Below, piece after piece: positions 43,821 through 53,038 of a stretch of DNA of 64,000 nt. The notes beneath the pieces were generated by a model. The model saw only the letters and a program-made list of their open reading frames with translations. It was not told the DNA's origin and did no database searches. Position 1 is the stretch's first letter. Each line of letters opens with the position of its first letter. The position numbers were made by a program, and so were the translations under genes. The DNA lies in contig NZ_OEZH01000133.1 in the NCBI RefSeq assembly GCF_900243075.1, positions 62,001 to 126,000 of the forward strand, written 5' to 3'. Origin of the DNA: Clostridioides difficile. Its GTDB lineage: Bacteria; Bacillota; Clostridia; Peptostreptococcales; Peptostreptococcaceae.

Positions 43821-43856
43821 TAATTGAGAATTGAGATTACCCTCAATTCTCAATTA
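43821..43856 (+). terminator. Intra-operon hairpin before the mannosidase gene
   Basis: taattgagaattgag / ctcaattctcaatta is a perfect 15-bp stem with a 6-nt loop. It is followed by AATTTT and, six bases on, the GGGAGGG ribosome site of the mannosidase gene. It may act as a leaky terminator, or control mRNA stability between IIC and the hydrolase. Confidence 0.55.
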
Positions 43857-43873
43857 AATTTTGGGAGGGTTTT

Positions 43874-46552
43874 ATGAAGAAGACAAAAGTACATGTAGTT
43901 CCACACAGTCATTGGGATAGAGAATGGTATTTTACAACATCAAGATCAAAAATATATCTAATGAAAGATTTTCAAGACATATTAGACACATTAGAAGAAA
44001 AAGAAGACTTTAAATATTTTATGATAGATGCACAAGCTTCTCTCTTAGATGATTATTTAAAATGGAAACCTCAAGATGAAAATAGAATAAGAGATTTAGT
44101 TAAAAGAAGAAAATTGGTCATAGGACCTTGGTACACGCAAACGGACCAATTGGTTATATCAGGAGAATCTATAGTTAGAAATCTTTACTATGGAATAGAT
44201 AGGTGCAATGAATTTGGTGAACCTATGAAAGTTGGATATGTGCCAGATTCTTTTGGGCAATCAGCTCAAATGCCACAAATATATAGAGGCTTTGGAATAG
44301 ATAGTTCATTGTTCTGGCGTGGGGTTTCTGACGATATGGTAGACACAACAGAATTTATATGGAAAGGTTCAGATGGTTCAAAAGTATTGGCAGTTCAAAT
44401 ACCATTTGGTTATTACTATGGAGGCAATATACCAGAAGATGATTCAGATTTAAAAGAATATCTAAAAGATACAATTGGAAAACTTAAGAGTAAAGCATCT
44501 ACTAATAATGTATATTTTCCAAATGGATTTGACCAAGCACCAATAAGAAAAAATCTTCCTGATATATTAAAAAAAGCTAACAAAATAGATAACGAAAATG
44601 AATATGAAATAAGTAGTATAGAAAATTATATAGGTTCCGTAAGAAGTAAAAAAAATGAATTTGCAGAGCTTAAAGGAGAGTTTGTAAATGCTAAGCATAT
44701 GAGAATACATAAATCAATATTCTCTTCAAGGTCAGACCTTAAGATAATGAATAACAAATTAGAAAACTATATTACAAACGTACTTGAACCATTATTAACA
44801 TTAAGTTATTCACTTGGAAATGAATACCCTCACCTAGTTATAAGGGATATATGGAAGCTTATGTTTGAAAATGCAGCTCATGACAGTATAGGTTCTTGTA
44901 ATAGTGACACAACAAATGAAGATGTATATACAAGATACAAACAAGCTAGAGATTTAAGTATAAATTTATTAGATTTGCACATGAGACTTATAAGTACTCA
45001 AATTAAAAATAATAATGAAGAAATAACATTAACAGTATTCAATGGATTACCAGAAACTAGAAATGAAATTGTTGAATTTGATACTTATATCCCAGGTCAA
45101 GATTTTGTGATAAAAAATAAAAATGGAGAAACTCTTAATTATATAGTAAAAGAAAAAGAAGATATTACAGATTATGTATTGACTCAAACAATAAGATTAA
45201 ATCCAAGTAAAAAAATATATCTACCAGAAACCGTATATAGAGCAAAAATTGCACTTTCAATAAAAGATATACCGCCAATGGGATATACTCAATTAGTGTT
45301 TGAATTGGATACTAAGAATCAATGTGAAGTAAAAACAAGTAATTACAAAGAAATAGAAAATAAATACTATAAAATAACGGCTAATGAAAATGGTTCAGTT
45401 GAAATATTAGACAAGGAATCTAATAAAACTTACAAAAACCAAGCTGTAATTGAAGACAACGGAGATGACGGAGATTCATACAACTATTCTCCACCAAGAA
45501 AAGATATTTATGTGTCATCTTTAGATTCTGTATCTTTAGTGGAAGTACTAAAATCAGATGTTCAAGAAGAAATGACACTTAAATATTCATTAACTATCCC
45601 AGCTTCACTAGAAGAAAGGGCTATAGGTAGGGTTTCTGTAAAAATGCCAGTAATGCTGAAAATTACCTTAGAACCTAAAGAGCAAATAATTAAGTTTAAT
45701 GTCAATATAAAAAATGACCAAGCATTATCTCATAGAGTAAGAATTTTATTTAATACTGAAATAGCATCTAAGTTTTCTATAGCAGATCAACAATTTGGAA
45801 TAATACAAAGACCAACAGTATTAGAAGAAGACCTTGCACTATGGAAAAGAGATAATCACTCATGGCAAGAAAAGCCTATAACTATTGAACCAATGCAAAG
45901 TTTTGTTACTCTAGAAGATGGACAAAGAGGGGTAGCATTAATAACTGATTGTGTAAGAGAATATCAAATAGTTGGTGATAATTTAGATACAATAGCATTA
46001 ACACTATTCAGGTCATTTGGATATATGGGAAGAGAAAATTTACTTTATAGACCGGGAAGAGCTTCTGGAGAAAAAATAATAGAAACACCAGATGCACAAT
46101 TGCTTAAAGAATTAAGCTTTGACTTTGGTCTTTACATCTACAACAGTAAATTTGATGAAGCCAATGTAGCTAATACAGCTAAGAGATTCTTAACACCTAT
46201 ACAAATATATGAATATGCTGACTTTTTAAATGGTAGACTTATATTTGCATTTAGAGATGAAGAACAAATATATGAAAATGAATATAGTTTGATGGATGTA
46301 AATAATTCAAATTTTACTGTAAGTGCAATAAAGAAAGAAGAAAAAGGAGACGGAATTGTAATTAGAATCTTCAATGGTATGAAAAATAAAAATACTGAAG
46401 GAAGTCTTAACATTAATAAAAATATCAATGGTGTTTATAGTGCAATGCTTGATGAAAGCTATGATAATACTAGAAAGTTTGAAGTAAATACTAAAACTAT
46501 AGAGGTAAACTCTTTGGCACATTGTAAAGTACAAACAATAGTAATTAAATAG
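43874..46552 (+). CDS. GH38 alpha-mannosidase (MngB-like)
   Basis: 892 aa, full-length GH38. The N-terminal catalytic domain has zinc ligands in VVPHSHWDREWYFT (His and Asp of HxD), IDAQASLLDDYL, the nucleophile Asp in GYVPDSFGQSAQMPQI and a further zinc His in AAHDSIGSCNSD. Central three-helix and C-terminal beta domains follow. No signal peptide, so cytoplasmic. After PTS import it would hydrolyse an alpha-mannoside, probably phosphorylated, as MngB does for mannosyl-glycerate 6-phosphate in E. coli. Cleavage of that exact substrate is inference. RBS GGGAGGG. Confidence 0.93.
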   Translation: MKKTKVHVVPHSHWDREWYFTTSRSKIYLMKDFQDILDTLEEKEDFKYFMIDAQASLLDDYLKWKPQDENRIRDLVKRRKLVIGPWYTQTDQLVISGESIVRNLYYGIDRCNEFGEPMKVGYVPDSFGQSAQMPQIYRGFGIDSSLFWRGVSDDMVDTTEFIWKGSDGSKVLAVQIPFGYYYGGNIPEDDSDLKEYLKDTIGKLKSKASTNNVYFPNGFDQAPIRKNLPDILKKANKIDNENEYEISSIENYIGSVRSKKNEFAELKGEFVNAKHMRIHKSIFSSRSDLKIMNNKLENYITNVLEPLLTLSYSLGNEYPHLVIRDIWKLMFENAAHDSIGSCNSDTTNEDVYTRYKQARDLSINLLDLHMRLISTQIKNNNEEITLTVFNGLPETRNEIVEFDTYIPGQDFVIKNKNGETLNYIVKEKEDITDYVLTQTIRLNPSKKIYLPETVYRAKIALSIKDIPPMGYTQLVFELDTKNQCEVKTSNYKEIENKYYKITANENGSVEILDKESNKTYKNQAVIEDNGDDGDSYNYSPPRKDIYVSSLDSVSLVEVLKSDVQEEMTLKYSLTIPASLEERAIGRVSVKMPVMLKITLEPKEQIIKFNVNIKNDQALSHRVRILFNTEIASKFSIADQQFGIIQRPTVLEEDLALWKRDNHSWQEKPITIEPMQSFVTLEDGQRGVALITDCVREYQIVGDNLDTIALTLFRSFGYMGRENLLYRPGRASGEKIIETPDAQLLKELSFDFGLYIYNSKFDEANVANTAKRFLTPIQIYEYADFLNGRLIFAFRDEEQIYENEYSLMDVNNSNFTVSAIKKEEKGDGIVIRIFNGMKNKNTEGSLNINKNINGVYSAMLDESYDNTRKFEVNTKTIEVNSLAHCKVQTIVIK

Positions 46553-46666
46553 TATAAAATATCTTATACAAGATTTCAAAAGAAATTGCTAACATTATGT
46601 TAATAGTAAACCCAGATATTATACTATTTAGAAACTCCGTAACACTAAATAACATTTTGTAAAATA

Positions 46667-46701
46667 AAAAGGTGAACCCTGTATATTAGGATTCACCTTT
46701 T
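46667..46701. terminator. Bidirectional terminator after the mannosidase operon
   Basis: aaaaggtgaa pairs with ttcacctttt around a CCCTGTATATTAGGA loop that can pair further. T runs follow on the plus strand and a T-rich run on the minus strand, serving the convergent kinase gene as well. Confidence 0.7.
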
Positions 46702-46811
46702 AAAATAAATCATCATTCTGTTTTGAAATAATGTTTATAAAATGTTTTAAAACAATACTTATAAAATTTTATTTTATAGACTTTATAATTATTGAAAAAG
46801 TCTAATCTACT

Positions 46812-49148
46812 CTAGTTTTTGTTAAAAGTAATCGTAACTTTAAATAAATCACCATCCACACTTATATTCATCTTACCGCCCTGTAACTCTATAAAACTTT
46901 TTGCTATTGCTAGACCAAGCCCAGAACCTTCTGTATTACGTGACTTATCTCCTCTCACAAATCTCTCCATTATATCATCTACACTAAAATCAATTTCAGT
47001 TGCAGACATGTTTTTAAGCATAATATTTACTTTATTATCTGTTTCTAAAATATCAATATACACTCTTGAATTTGGCATTGCGTACTTACTTATATTTATT
47101 ATAAGATTTTCAAATACTCTAAATGTACGCTGACTATCTAGTGGTAATATTATTTTTTCACTAGAAAAATTATTTTTTACTATTAGAGATGAATCTGCAA
47201 TTTTGTCATCTAATTCTAAAAGTGTTTGTTTCATTAAAGATACAATATCTACATTTACTATATTCAAATGAACATCTCCACTATTTACCTTACTTACTTC
47301 AAACAAATCTTCTATTAAGTGTTGTAATCTTTGTGATTTTCTATCTAATGTATCAATATACAACTTGCGATTTTCATCTGTTATATTTTCATCTTTTAAT
47401 AAATCTATATAAGTGATTATAGATGTAAGAGGTGTTTTTAAGTCATGTGATACATTTGATATAAGCTCTGTTTTCATCTTTTGACTCTTAACCTCTTCAT
47501 CAACAGCTTTTTTAAATCCAGTTTGAATATTTCCTAGTTCATCTTTTATAGGATTAAAAAATCCTAAATCTTTTTCCATATTTACGTCTAGGTTTCCATC
47601 TGAAATTTTCTTCGTAACATCTAAAAGTTGATTATATTCATATATTGTCTTTTTAGAGTAGTCTGATAGTAACTTAAATAATATTACTGAATATATCACT
47701 GCAAGTATTATTCCAAAGAACCACATACTACACATTATAACTATAATTAATAAGTTTATTCCTAAAATTATAGCTATAGTTTTATTTGGCTTTTCCTTTA
47801 AATCTATTATTCTAATTTGATTAATAACTGTTTTTCCTGATTTTCTCAACCATAAAAAAAACATTCCTGTCACAGTATTCTTTATAAAATACTCTTTTAT
47901 TCCAACATTTAAAATATGTTTTAAAAGGGTTATAAATACAAATATTATTGAGAAGATTACAAACCAATAAGTTAAATTCATTAGGCTTACCAATATACTT
48001 GCCATTTTAGCACTTATATCATTGTTTATCAGATACTCCACATAATTTCCATTCAAGGTATCACTTATTATACCAGTAGGATATAAATCTACAATCCCTT
48101 GTATAATAGCAAGAGCAATAAAAAGTATCTCTAATGGTATTCTTGATAATGTATCAAATCCTAGTAACTCCTTAGATTTTCTATATGGGAATGCTAAAGC
48201 TACAATCACAACTATAGCTAATATAATTTTTAAAATCATTCCAGAAATTTTATAATAAGAATTATTTTCTACATTATTTATATATGAACTTATATTATCA
48301 TTATTATAAATATTTCCATAACTATACTCTCCACTATCACCTTTACTTATTACTTTAGGTACTGCATATACTAATGTCATATTTTTTATTGGAGATAGCT
48401 TATATGAAATTGAATTTTCACCTAAACTTGTATCCATTAAATCTTCTCTTGCTTTAGATAACAACATTTGATTAATAACTTTTTGATTTACTCCATAAGA
48501 ATCTACAACATTTACTTTTCCATCTTTATCAAAATTCATTACAATATAGAATCTATAGTTTGCTTTTATATTCGTAATCTGCTTTTGTCTTTCCTCATCA
48601 TTCATGTTTGTATTTTTTGACTGATTTTCATCAGAGTTTTCTTTTGAACCATCATTCTTTGTTGTATCAAGTGCTCCTAATTCTTTATTCTCATTAAAAA
48701 ATTCAAAATTACTTCCTTTATCAACTAAATAATATTTTAAATTTTTTCCTGACTCTTTAATGAAAGACTCCCAACTTTCAAAGTTTTCATTAAAATCTGC
48801 ATTAATACTATCATCTGTATAATAAGTCTCTGAACCATCATAAGAATCTTTTTCTTTACCTACATTTTTTATATAGTTCATGGTCTCTTCATTTATAAAG
48901 AGCTTTGATGGTTGTATCATCTTACCTTCTTGCTCTTCCTTCATATTATGATATAAAACATAACTTCCTTTATACATATTCTCTACAAAACTTTCCAGTT
49001 CAAATGGATTTTTCGCTCCACCTTTAGCACTTGCTTGTATAGTAGAATATTGACTAATCATACCTAATGATGCTGATAACATAAGTATAAAAACTATAAT
49101 AGTAACTATATATTTATCTTTAAATTTTTTCAATTTTGTATCCAACAC
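46812..49148 (-). CDS. Large multi-helix sensor histidine kinase
   Basis: 778 aa, unusually long for a VanS/PhoR-type kinase. TM1 (about 13-33) is followed by about 265 extracytoplasmic residues, then several helices between about 305 and 490. A HAMP-like segment (LLDVTKKISDGNLDVNME) leads to H-box LISNVSHDLKTPLTSII, N-box and G-boxes (RFVRGDKSRNTEGSGLGLAI). The start is GTG six bases after AAAGGTGG, overlapping the regulator gene by 29 nt; a TTG follows directly. The signal is unknown; the multi-helix input region resembles kinases sensing membrane-embedded ligands. Confidence 0.92.
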   Translation of the reverse strand: MLDTKLKKFKDKYIVTIIVFILMLSASLGMISQYSTIQASAKGGAKNPFELESFVENMYKGSYVLYHNMKEEQEGKMIQPSKLFINEETMNYIKNVGKEKDSYDGSETYYTDDSINADFNENFESWESFIKESGKNLKYYLVDKGSNFEFFNENKELGALDTTKNDGSKENSDENQSKNTNMNDEERQKQITNIKANYRFYIVMNFDKDGKVNVVDSYGVNQKVINQMLLSKAREDLMDTSLGENSISYKLSPIKNMTLVYAVPKVISKGDSGEYSYGNIYNNDNISSYINNVENNSYYKISGMILKIILAIVVIVALAFPYRKSKELLGFDTLSRIPLEILFIALAIIQGIVDLYPTGIISDTLNGNYVEYLINNDISAKMASILVSLMNLTYWFVIFSIIFVFITLLKHILNVGIKEYFIKNTVTGMFFLWLRKSGKTVINQIRIIDLKEKPNKTIAIILGINLLIIVIMCSMWFFGIILAVIYSVILFKLLSDYSKKTIYEYNQLLDVTKKISDGNLDVNMEKDLGFFNPIKDELGNIQTGFKKAVDEEVKSQKMKTELISNVSHDLKTPLTSIITYIDLLKDENITDENRKLYIDTLDRKSQRLQHLIEDLFEVSKVNSGDVHLNIVNVDIVSLMKQTLLELDDKIADSSLIVKNNFSSEKIILPLDSQRTFRVFENLIINISKYAMPNSRVYIDILETDNKVNIMLKNMSATEIDFSVDDIMERFVRGDKSRNTEGSGLGLAIAKSFIELQGGKMNISVDGDLFKVTITFNKN

Positions 49149-49836
49149 CCCACACCACCTTTAAATATTTAGGATTTTTTGGGTCAATTTCTATCTTTTC
49201 CCTTATATTCCTAACATGTACCATAACTGTATCTGTATTTACAGCATTTTCATTCCAAACTCTTTCATATATTTCATCAGCAGAAAACACTCTTCCTGCG
49301 TTCCTCATAAGTAAGCTTAATATCTTAAATTCTATAGGAGTTGTTTTTATATACTTTCCGTCAATACTAACTTCTTTTGTATCTTCATTTAATTCTAATC
49401 CACCTATTGTAAACACACTATCATTAGTTTCTACATCTTGCTCTTTATTTCCAATCATGTTTAGATACTTAGTGTATCTTCTAAGTTGTGAATTAACTCT
49501 AGCCAATAATTCTAATGGCTTAAAAGGTTTTGTTACATAGTCGTCTGCTCCTATATTAAGCCCCATTATTTTATCAACTTCTTCTGATTTTGCAGATAGC
49601 ATTATTACTGGAAAATTATGATTTTCTCTAAGCTTCATTGTAAGTGTTATTCCATCCATTTTAGGCATCATTATATCAACTATTGCTAAATGTATCTCTT
49701 GGTTTTCTATAACCTTAAGACCTTCCAGTCCATTGTACCCCTTAAAAACATTATATCCTTGATTTAATAGGTATATTTCTATAGCATCTGCTATTTCCTT
49801 TTCATCTTCTACCACTAAAATATTATATGAATTCAT
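49120..49836 (-). CDS. OmpR-family response regulator (VanR/PhoP-like)
   Basis: 238 aa, full length. Receiver: VVEDEKEIADAIE, phospho-acceptor Asp in AIVDIMMPKMDG (about residue 54), Thr/Ser in MLSAKSEEVDKIMG and Lys in DYVTKPFKPLE. The C-terminal winged helix ends in LKVVWGVGYKIE. It is the partner of the large kinase encoded immediately downstream. Tandem 11-bp repeats and a promoter lie about 220 bp upstream and are candidates for autoregulation. RBS AAAGGAG. Confidence 0.95.
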   Translation of the reverse strand: MNSYNILVVEDEKEIADAIEIYLLNQGYNVFKGYNGLEGLKVIENQEIHLAIVDIMMPKMDGITLTMKLRENHNFPVIMLSAKSEEVDKIMGLNIGADDYVTKPFKPLELLARVNSQLRRYTKYLNMIGNKEQDVETNDSVFTIGGLELNEDTKEVSIDGKYIKTTPIEFKILSLLMRNAGRVFSADEIYERVWNENAVNTDTVMVHVRNIREKIEIDPKNPKYLKVVWGVGYKIEKI

Positions 49837-49946
49837 TTTAATCTCCTTTATATCAATTAATTTAATAAATTTTCTTTACATATATGATTATACAATATGA
49901 TAGAAGTTTTTCCATTTCTTTATATATTTATATCTTTTTATTCTAG

Positions 49947-49967
49947 CTATTTGTATTTAATGCTCAT
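49947..49967 (-). CDS. Possible six-codon leader peptide
   Basis: ATG AGC ATT AAA TAC AAA TAG (MSIKYK) lies exactly eight bases after GGGAGG, a much better ribosome site than chance would give. It would be translated in the long leader of the response-regulator mRNA if the upstream promoter at about 50049 is used. No function is known; it may be coincidental. Confidence 0.25.
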   Translation of the reverse strand: MSIKYK

Positions 49968-50048
49968 TTTAAAGACCTCCCTTTAGTCTAAATTTAGTAT
50001 TTTTTCATTTTGTTTATATACTTAATATTAAAGTTAAAAACTTAAGAT

Positions 50049-50081
50049 ATTATATATACTTTTCTAAAGATTTTCTAAAGA
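50049..50081 (-). promoter_or_regulatory. Tandem 11-bp direct repeats and -10 box upstream of the response regulator
   Basis: On the minus strand TCTTTAGAAAA occurs twice in perfect tandem (50081-50071 and 50070-50060), then TATAAT at 50054-50049. OmpR-family regulators bind head-to-tail sites at this 11-bp period overlapping a weak -35, as here. A second -10-like TGTATAAT lies nearer the gene (about 49890). The 49837-50240 gap otherwise holds the mini-ORF and a terminator. Confidence 0.5.
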
Positions 50082-50111
50082 TTTGAAGATATTTACAATT
50101 AATGTACACAA

Positions 50112-50186
50112 AAAAAGTAGTTCTTATTGTATTAATTAAATCAACGATTTGAAATATAAAATTAATATCAATAAAATCTACTTTTT
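50112..50186 (-). terminator. Long imperfect hairpin terminator of the nitroreductase unit
   Basis: On the minus strand AAAAAGTAG and CTACTTTTT frame nested complementary stretches (including ttattgtattaatt with aattaatatcaataa, and aaatc/gattt at the tip), giving an approximately 75-nt imperfect stem. It ends in a T-run, TTTTTTTG, 55 bp past the nitroreductase stop. Confidence 0.65.
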
Positions 50187-50240
50187 AATTTTTAAAATAT
50201 TTATTTTTAACTCATTTTGTTTTTAGAATATTCTTGTCTT

Positions 50241-50897
50241 TTATTTTATAAATGTACATATTTCTTCTACTGGTTTTTTAGATGGACTCTTTAAATTATC
50301 TTCTGGTACTCCAAGTGCTAACATTGCCCCTAAAAAATATTCTCCCTTTTCAAATCCAGTTTCTGTTTCTAAGAGAGCTTCGATTTCATCTGCTGCATAG
50401 TTTTGACTTGTCAACCAACAAGAACCATATCCTAGTTCAATTGCTGATAGTGTAAAGTTTTCAATTGCGGCACCTAAACTCTGCATACCTGGATTTCTTA
50501 TGAATAATTTATCTATAGTTTCTTTAGGTGCATCTATAAGTTCTAATTCATAATATCCTGATGGATTATATACCTTTGTAAAAACTAATACTAAAACTGG
50601 AGCTTTTAAATAAAATAATGTAAAGTTTGGTACAAATTTTCTAAATCTATTAGCTTTCTCTACTGACACTTTATCCATTTCTACAAGTATTTCTTGTTGC
50701 TTTTTAGTTATCACATCTGCTATCTTTTCCATTAAATCACGACGTTTTACAACTACAAAATGCCAGTTTTGAATATTTTTTCCTGATGGAGCTGCTCCTG
50801 CTGCTTTTATCATTTTTAAGATATCTTCATCTGATACATCTTGATTTTTAAACTTTCTTACACTTTGTCTTTTAAAAATAGTATCTTGTAATTCCAT
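50241..50897 (-). CDS. Nitroreductase-family FMN oxidoreductase
   Basis: 218 aa. The N-terminal KRQSVRKFKNQDVSDEDI and AAGAAPSGKNIQNWHFVVVK are the FMN-contact motifs. Conserved SLGAAIENFTLSAIELGYGSCWL lies at 135-160 and EYFLGAMLALGVPEDN near the end. It reduces nitro compounds or quinones with NAD(P)H; the physiological substrate is unknown. It follows a HAD phosphatase gene on the same strand (55 bp gap). RBS GGGGGG. Confidence 0.92.
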   Translation of the reverse strand: MELQDTIFKRQSVRKFKNQDVSDEDILKMIKAAGAAPSGKNIQNWHFVVVKRRDLMEKIADVITKKQQEILVEMDKVSVEKANRFRKFVPNFTLFYLKAPVLVLVFTKVYNPSGYYELELIDAPKETIDKLFIRNPGMQSLGAAIENFTLSAIELGYGSCWLTSQNYAADEIEALLETETGFEKGEYFLGAMLALGVPEDNLKSPSKKPVEEICTFIK

Positions 50898-50952
50898 TTT
50901 TTAAATCCCCCCATAACTTTTTTATTATTTTAATATAATCTTTAAAATCATC

Positions 50953-51582
50953 TTATTTTAATATATCATGTTCTAACAAATCTTTAAATGATTCTATAAA
51001 ATAATCATATCCATCTACATTCCCAAATCCATATTTTGCATATATAAAAGGTATGTTCACAAATTTAGCACTATTTGCATCACCTTGTGTATCTCCAACA
51101 TAGATTGGACTCATTAATTTATTTCTATCAATTATAAGTTTGTTATTCTCCCCTTTATGTAAACCAGTATTTCCAGGACATTCAAAATCTATAAAATACT
51201 GTTCCAATTTGTGTGCTTTTAAAAAAGACTCTATATATCCAGCTTGGCAATTACTTACTATAAATAACTTATACTCTTTAGATAGTAACTTAAGAGTATC
51301 TTCTATATCATCAAATAATTTAGCTCCATTTTCAGATAGATATTCACATTCTTTTAAAGAGCATTCATTTAATAAATTCATTCTTTCTTCTTCATTTAAG
51401 TTTGGAAATAAACGATTTGCTATTTCATCAAAAGAAAGCCCCATAACACTTCTAAATAAATCTTTTGTGACATTTAAATCGATTTCTTTATGTTTACTTA
51501 AAACATCCTGCCAAACCTTGCATACTTCTTCTGTTGAATCCCATAATGTTCCATCTAAATCAAAAATAATACTATCTACCAC
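50953..51582 (-). CDS. HAD-superfamily phosphatase (phosphoglycolate phosphatase-like)
   Basis: 209 aa, GTG start after AGGGGG. Motif I is IIFDLDGTLWDS (nucleophile Asp), motif II FIVSNCQ, motif III Lys near KGENNKL, motif IV IYVGDTQGDANSA. The helical cap between motifs I and II identifies subfamily I. It dephosphorylates a small phosphorylated metabolite such as phosphoglycolate or a sugar phosphate. It is transcribed separately from the thiN unit, whose terminator lies just upstream. Confidence 0.9.
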   Translation of the reverse strand: MVDSIIFDLDGTLWDSTEEVCKVWQDVLSKHKEIDLNVTKDLFRSVMGLSFDEIANRLFPNLNEEERMNLLNECSLKECEYLSENGAKLFDDIEDTLKLLSKEYKLFIVSNCQAGYIESFLKAHKLEQYFIDFECPGNTGLHKGENNKLIIDRNKLMSPIYVGDTQGDANSAKFVNIPFIYAKYGFGNVDGYDYFIESFKDLLEHDILK

Positions 51583-51637
51583 AAAAAATCCCCCTTATGT
51601 CAAAATTTATTATATCTTTATAATTATATACTAAAAA

Positions 51638-51678
51638 GCAGATACAATCATAAATATATTTTACTTGATTGTATCTGC
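51638..51678 (-). terminator. Terminator of the rsgA-rpe-thiN operon
   Basis: gcagatacaatca / tgattgtatctgc, a perfect 13-bp stem with a 15-nt loop, followed on the minus strand by TTTTTAG, 35 bp past the thiN stop. Confidence 0.9.
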
Positions 51679-51712
51679 TATGTAATATAAAATCAATTAC
51701 CAAAATCGATTT

Positions 51713-52354
51713 TTATAAATTTCTAACTACAAGTACACAGCCTTGCTCTACCTTAATCTTGCAAGAATTGCTCAACATAACATTAGATATTCCAATAGGT
51801 ATAGAGTATTTCATATAATAGTTATCTAGAGGATATTCTAAACCAGTAAGTGTTACACCTTTAGCATCACCTTTTATAGCTATTACAGAAATAGTATCAC
51901 CTGGTTTTCCAGACAATGTAATTTCTTCATTTTCAACTATATACATCTCTTCTCTATCTGATAGTATCCTAGAGTATATACCATATTCTTTTAAATAATA
52001 TAATAACTTTATATTTGCAAGAGTGTGGTCAATCCTTCCACCTAAAGCACCAAAAAAATCAATATGGTTTGCTTTAAGAGTCTTAGCTAAAAAAAGACAT
52101 AGTTCTGTATCAGTTTCATCTTTCTTAGATGGATATTTTTCAAATTTAACACCTTGATTTTTATAGAAGTTTATTTTATCTTCTTCTACCGAATCTAAAT
52201 CTCCTAATATATAATCTGGCATTACTTCCATTTTATAGGCATGATTTGCCCCTCCATCTGCACATATTATGCAGTCATAACATTCTTTAATTATAATATC
52301 TCTTGTAACTTCGTAATCTTCTATTTCACCATTTAAAACAATACAGATTTTCAT
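51713..52354 (-). CDS. thiN: Thiamine pyrophosphokinase
   Basis: 213 aa. Motifs CADGGANHAY, PDYILGDLDSVE and KKDETDTELCLFLAK and GALGGRIDHTLANI identify the TPK family; the C-terminal beta domain binds thiamine. It makes thiamine diphosphate from thiamine and ATP. It lies 8 nt after rpe, the common Firmicute order prkC-rsgA-rpe-thiN. Confidence 0.95.
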   Translation of the reverse strand: MKICIVLNGEIEDYEVTRDIIIKECYDCIICADGGANHAYKMEVMPDYILGDLDSVEEDKINFYKNQGVKFEKYPSKKDETDTELCLFLAKTLKANHIDFFGALGGRIDHTLANIKLLYYLKEYGIYSRILSDREEMYIVENEEITLSGKPGDTISVIAIKGDAKGVTLTGLEYPLDNYYMKYSIPIGISNVMLSNSCKIKVEQGCVLVVRNL

Positions 52355-52362
52355 TCTTAAAT

Positions 52363-53034
52363 TTAAACCAGCTCTTCAAGAGAAGCATTCTTTCTAAATA
52401 GATTAACTGTTTCTTGAATGTCATCACTTCCAAATATTGCAGAACCTGCTACTATTACATTCGCTCCTGCTTGTACGACTTCAGCTACATTTTTAGGGCT
52501 TATACCACCATCAACCTCTATATCAATGTTTAATCCTTTACTATCTATAAGTGCTTTTAATTCTTTAATTTTATCTAATACACAAGGTATAAATGATTGT
52601 CCTCCAAATCCAGGATTAACAGACATTAATAATACCATATCTAAATCAGGTAGTACATGTTTAATAGTGTCTATTGGTGTAGCTGGATTAAGTACTACAC
52701 CTGCTTTTATTCCATGTGATTTTATATTTTGTATAGTTCTATGTAGATGTACACAAGCTTCCTGATGAACAGTTATTATGTCACACCCTGCCTTTACAAA
52801 CTCTTCAATGTACTTATCTGGATTTTCTATCATAAGATGAGCATCAAATGTCATATTTATATTTTCTTTCTTTAAACTTTTAACTACAAGTGGTCCTAAT
52901 GTAATGTTTGGTACAAAGTGTCCATCCATTACATCAATATGAAGATATTCACATCCTGCTCTTTCTACCTTTCTCACATCTTCTAATAATTTTGCAAAGT
53001 CTGCTGATAATATTGATGGTGCTAATTTAATCAT
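52363..53034 (-). CDS. rpe: Ribulose-phosphate 3-epimerase
   Basis: 223 aa. LAPSILSADFAKL, LHIDVMDGHFVPNITLGP (catalytic Asp and metal His), MSVNPGFGGQSF and EVDGGISPKN are all conserved. It interconverts ribulose 5-phosphate and xylulose 5-phosphate. The start follows AGGAGG with an 11-nt spacing that overlaps the rsgA end. Confidence 0.97.
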   Translation of the reverse strand: MIKLAPSILSADFAKLLEDVRKVERAGCEYLHIDVMDGHFVPNITLGPLVVKSLKKENINMTFDAHLMIENPDKYIEEFVKAGCDIITVHQEACVHLHRTIQNIKSHGIKAGVVLNPATPIDTIKHVLPDLDMVLLMSVNPGFGGQSFIPCVLDKIKELKALIDSKGLNIDIEVDGGISPKNVAEVVQAGANVIVAGSAIFGSDDIQETVNLFRKNASLEELV

Positions 53035-53038
53035 GTTT

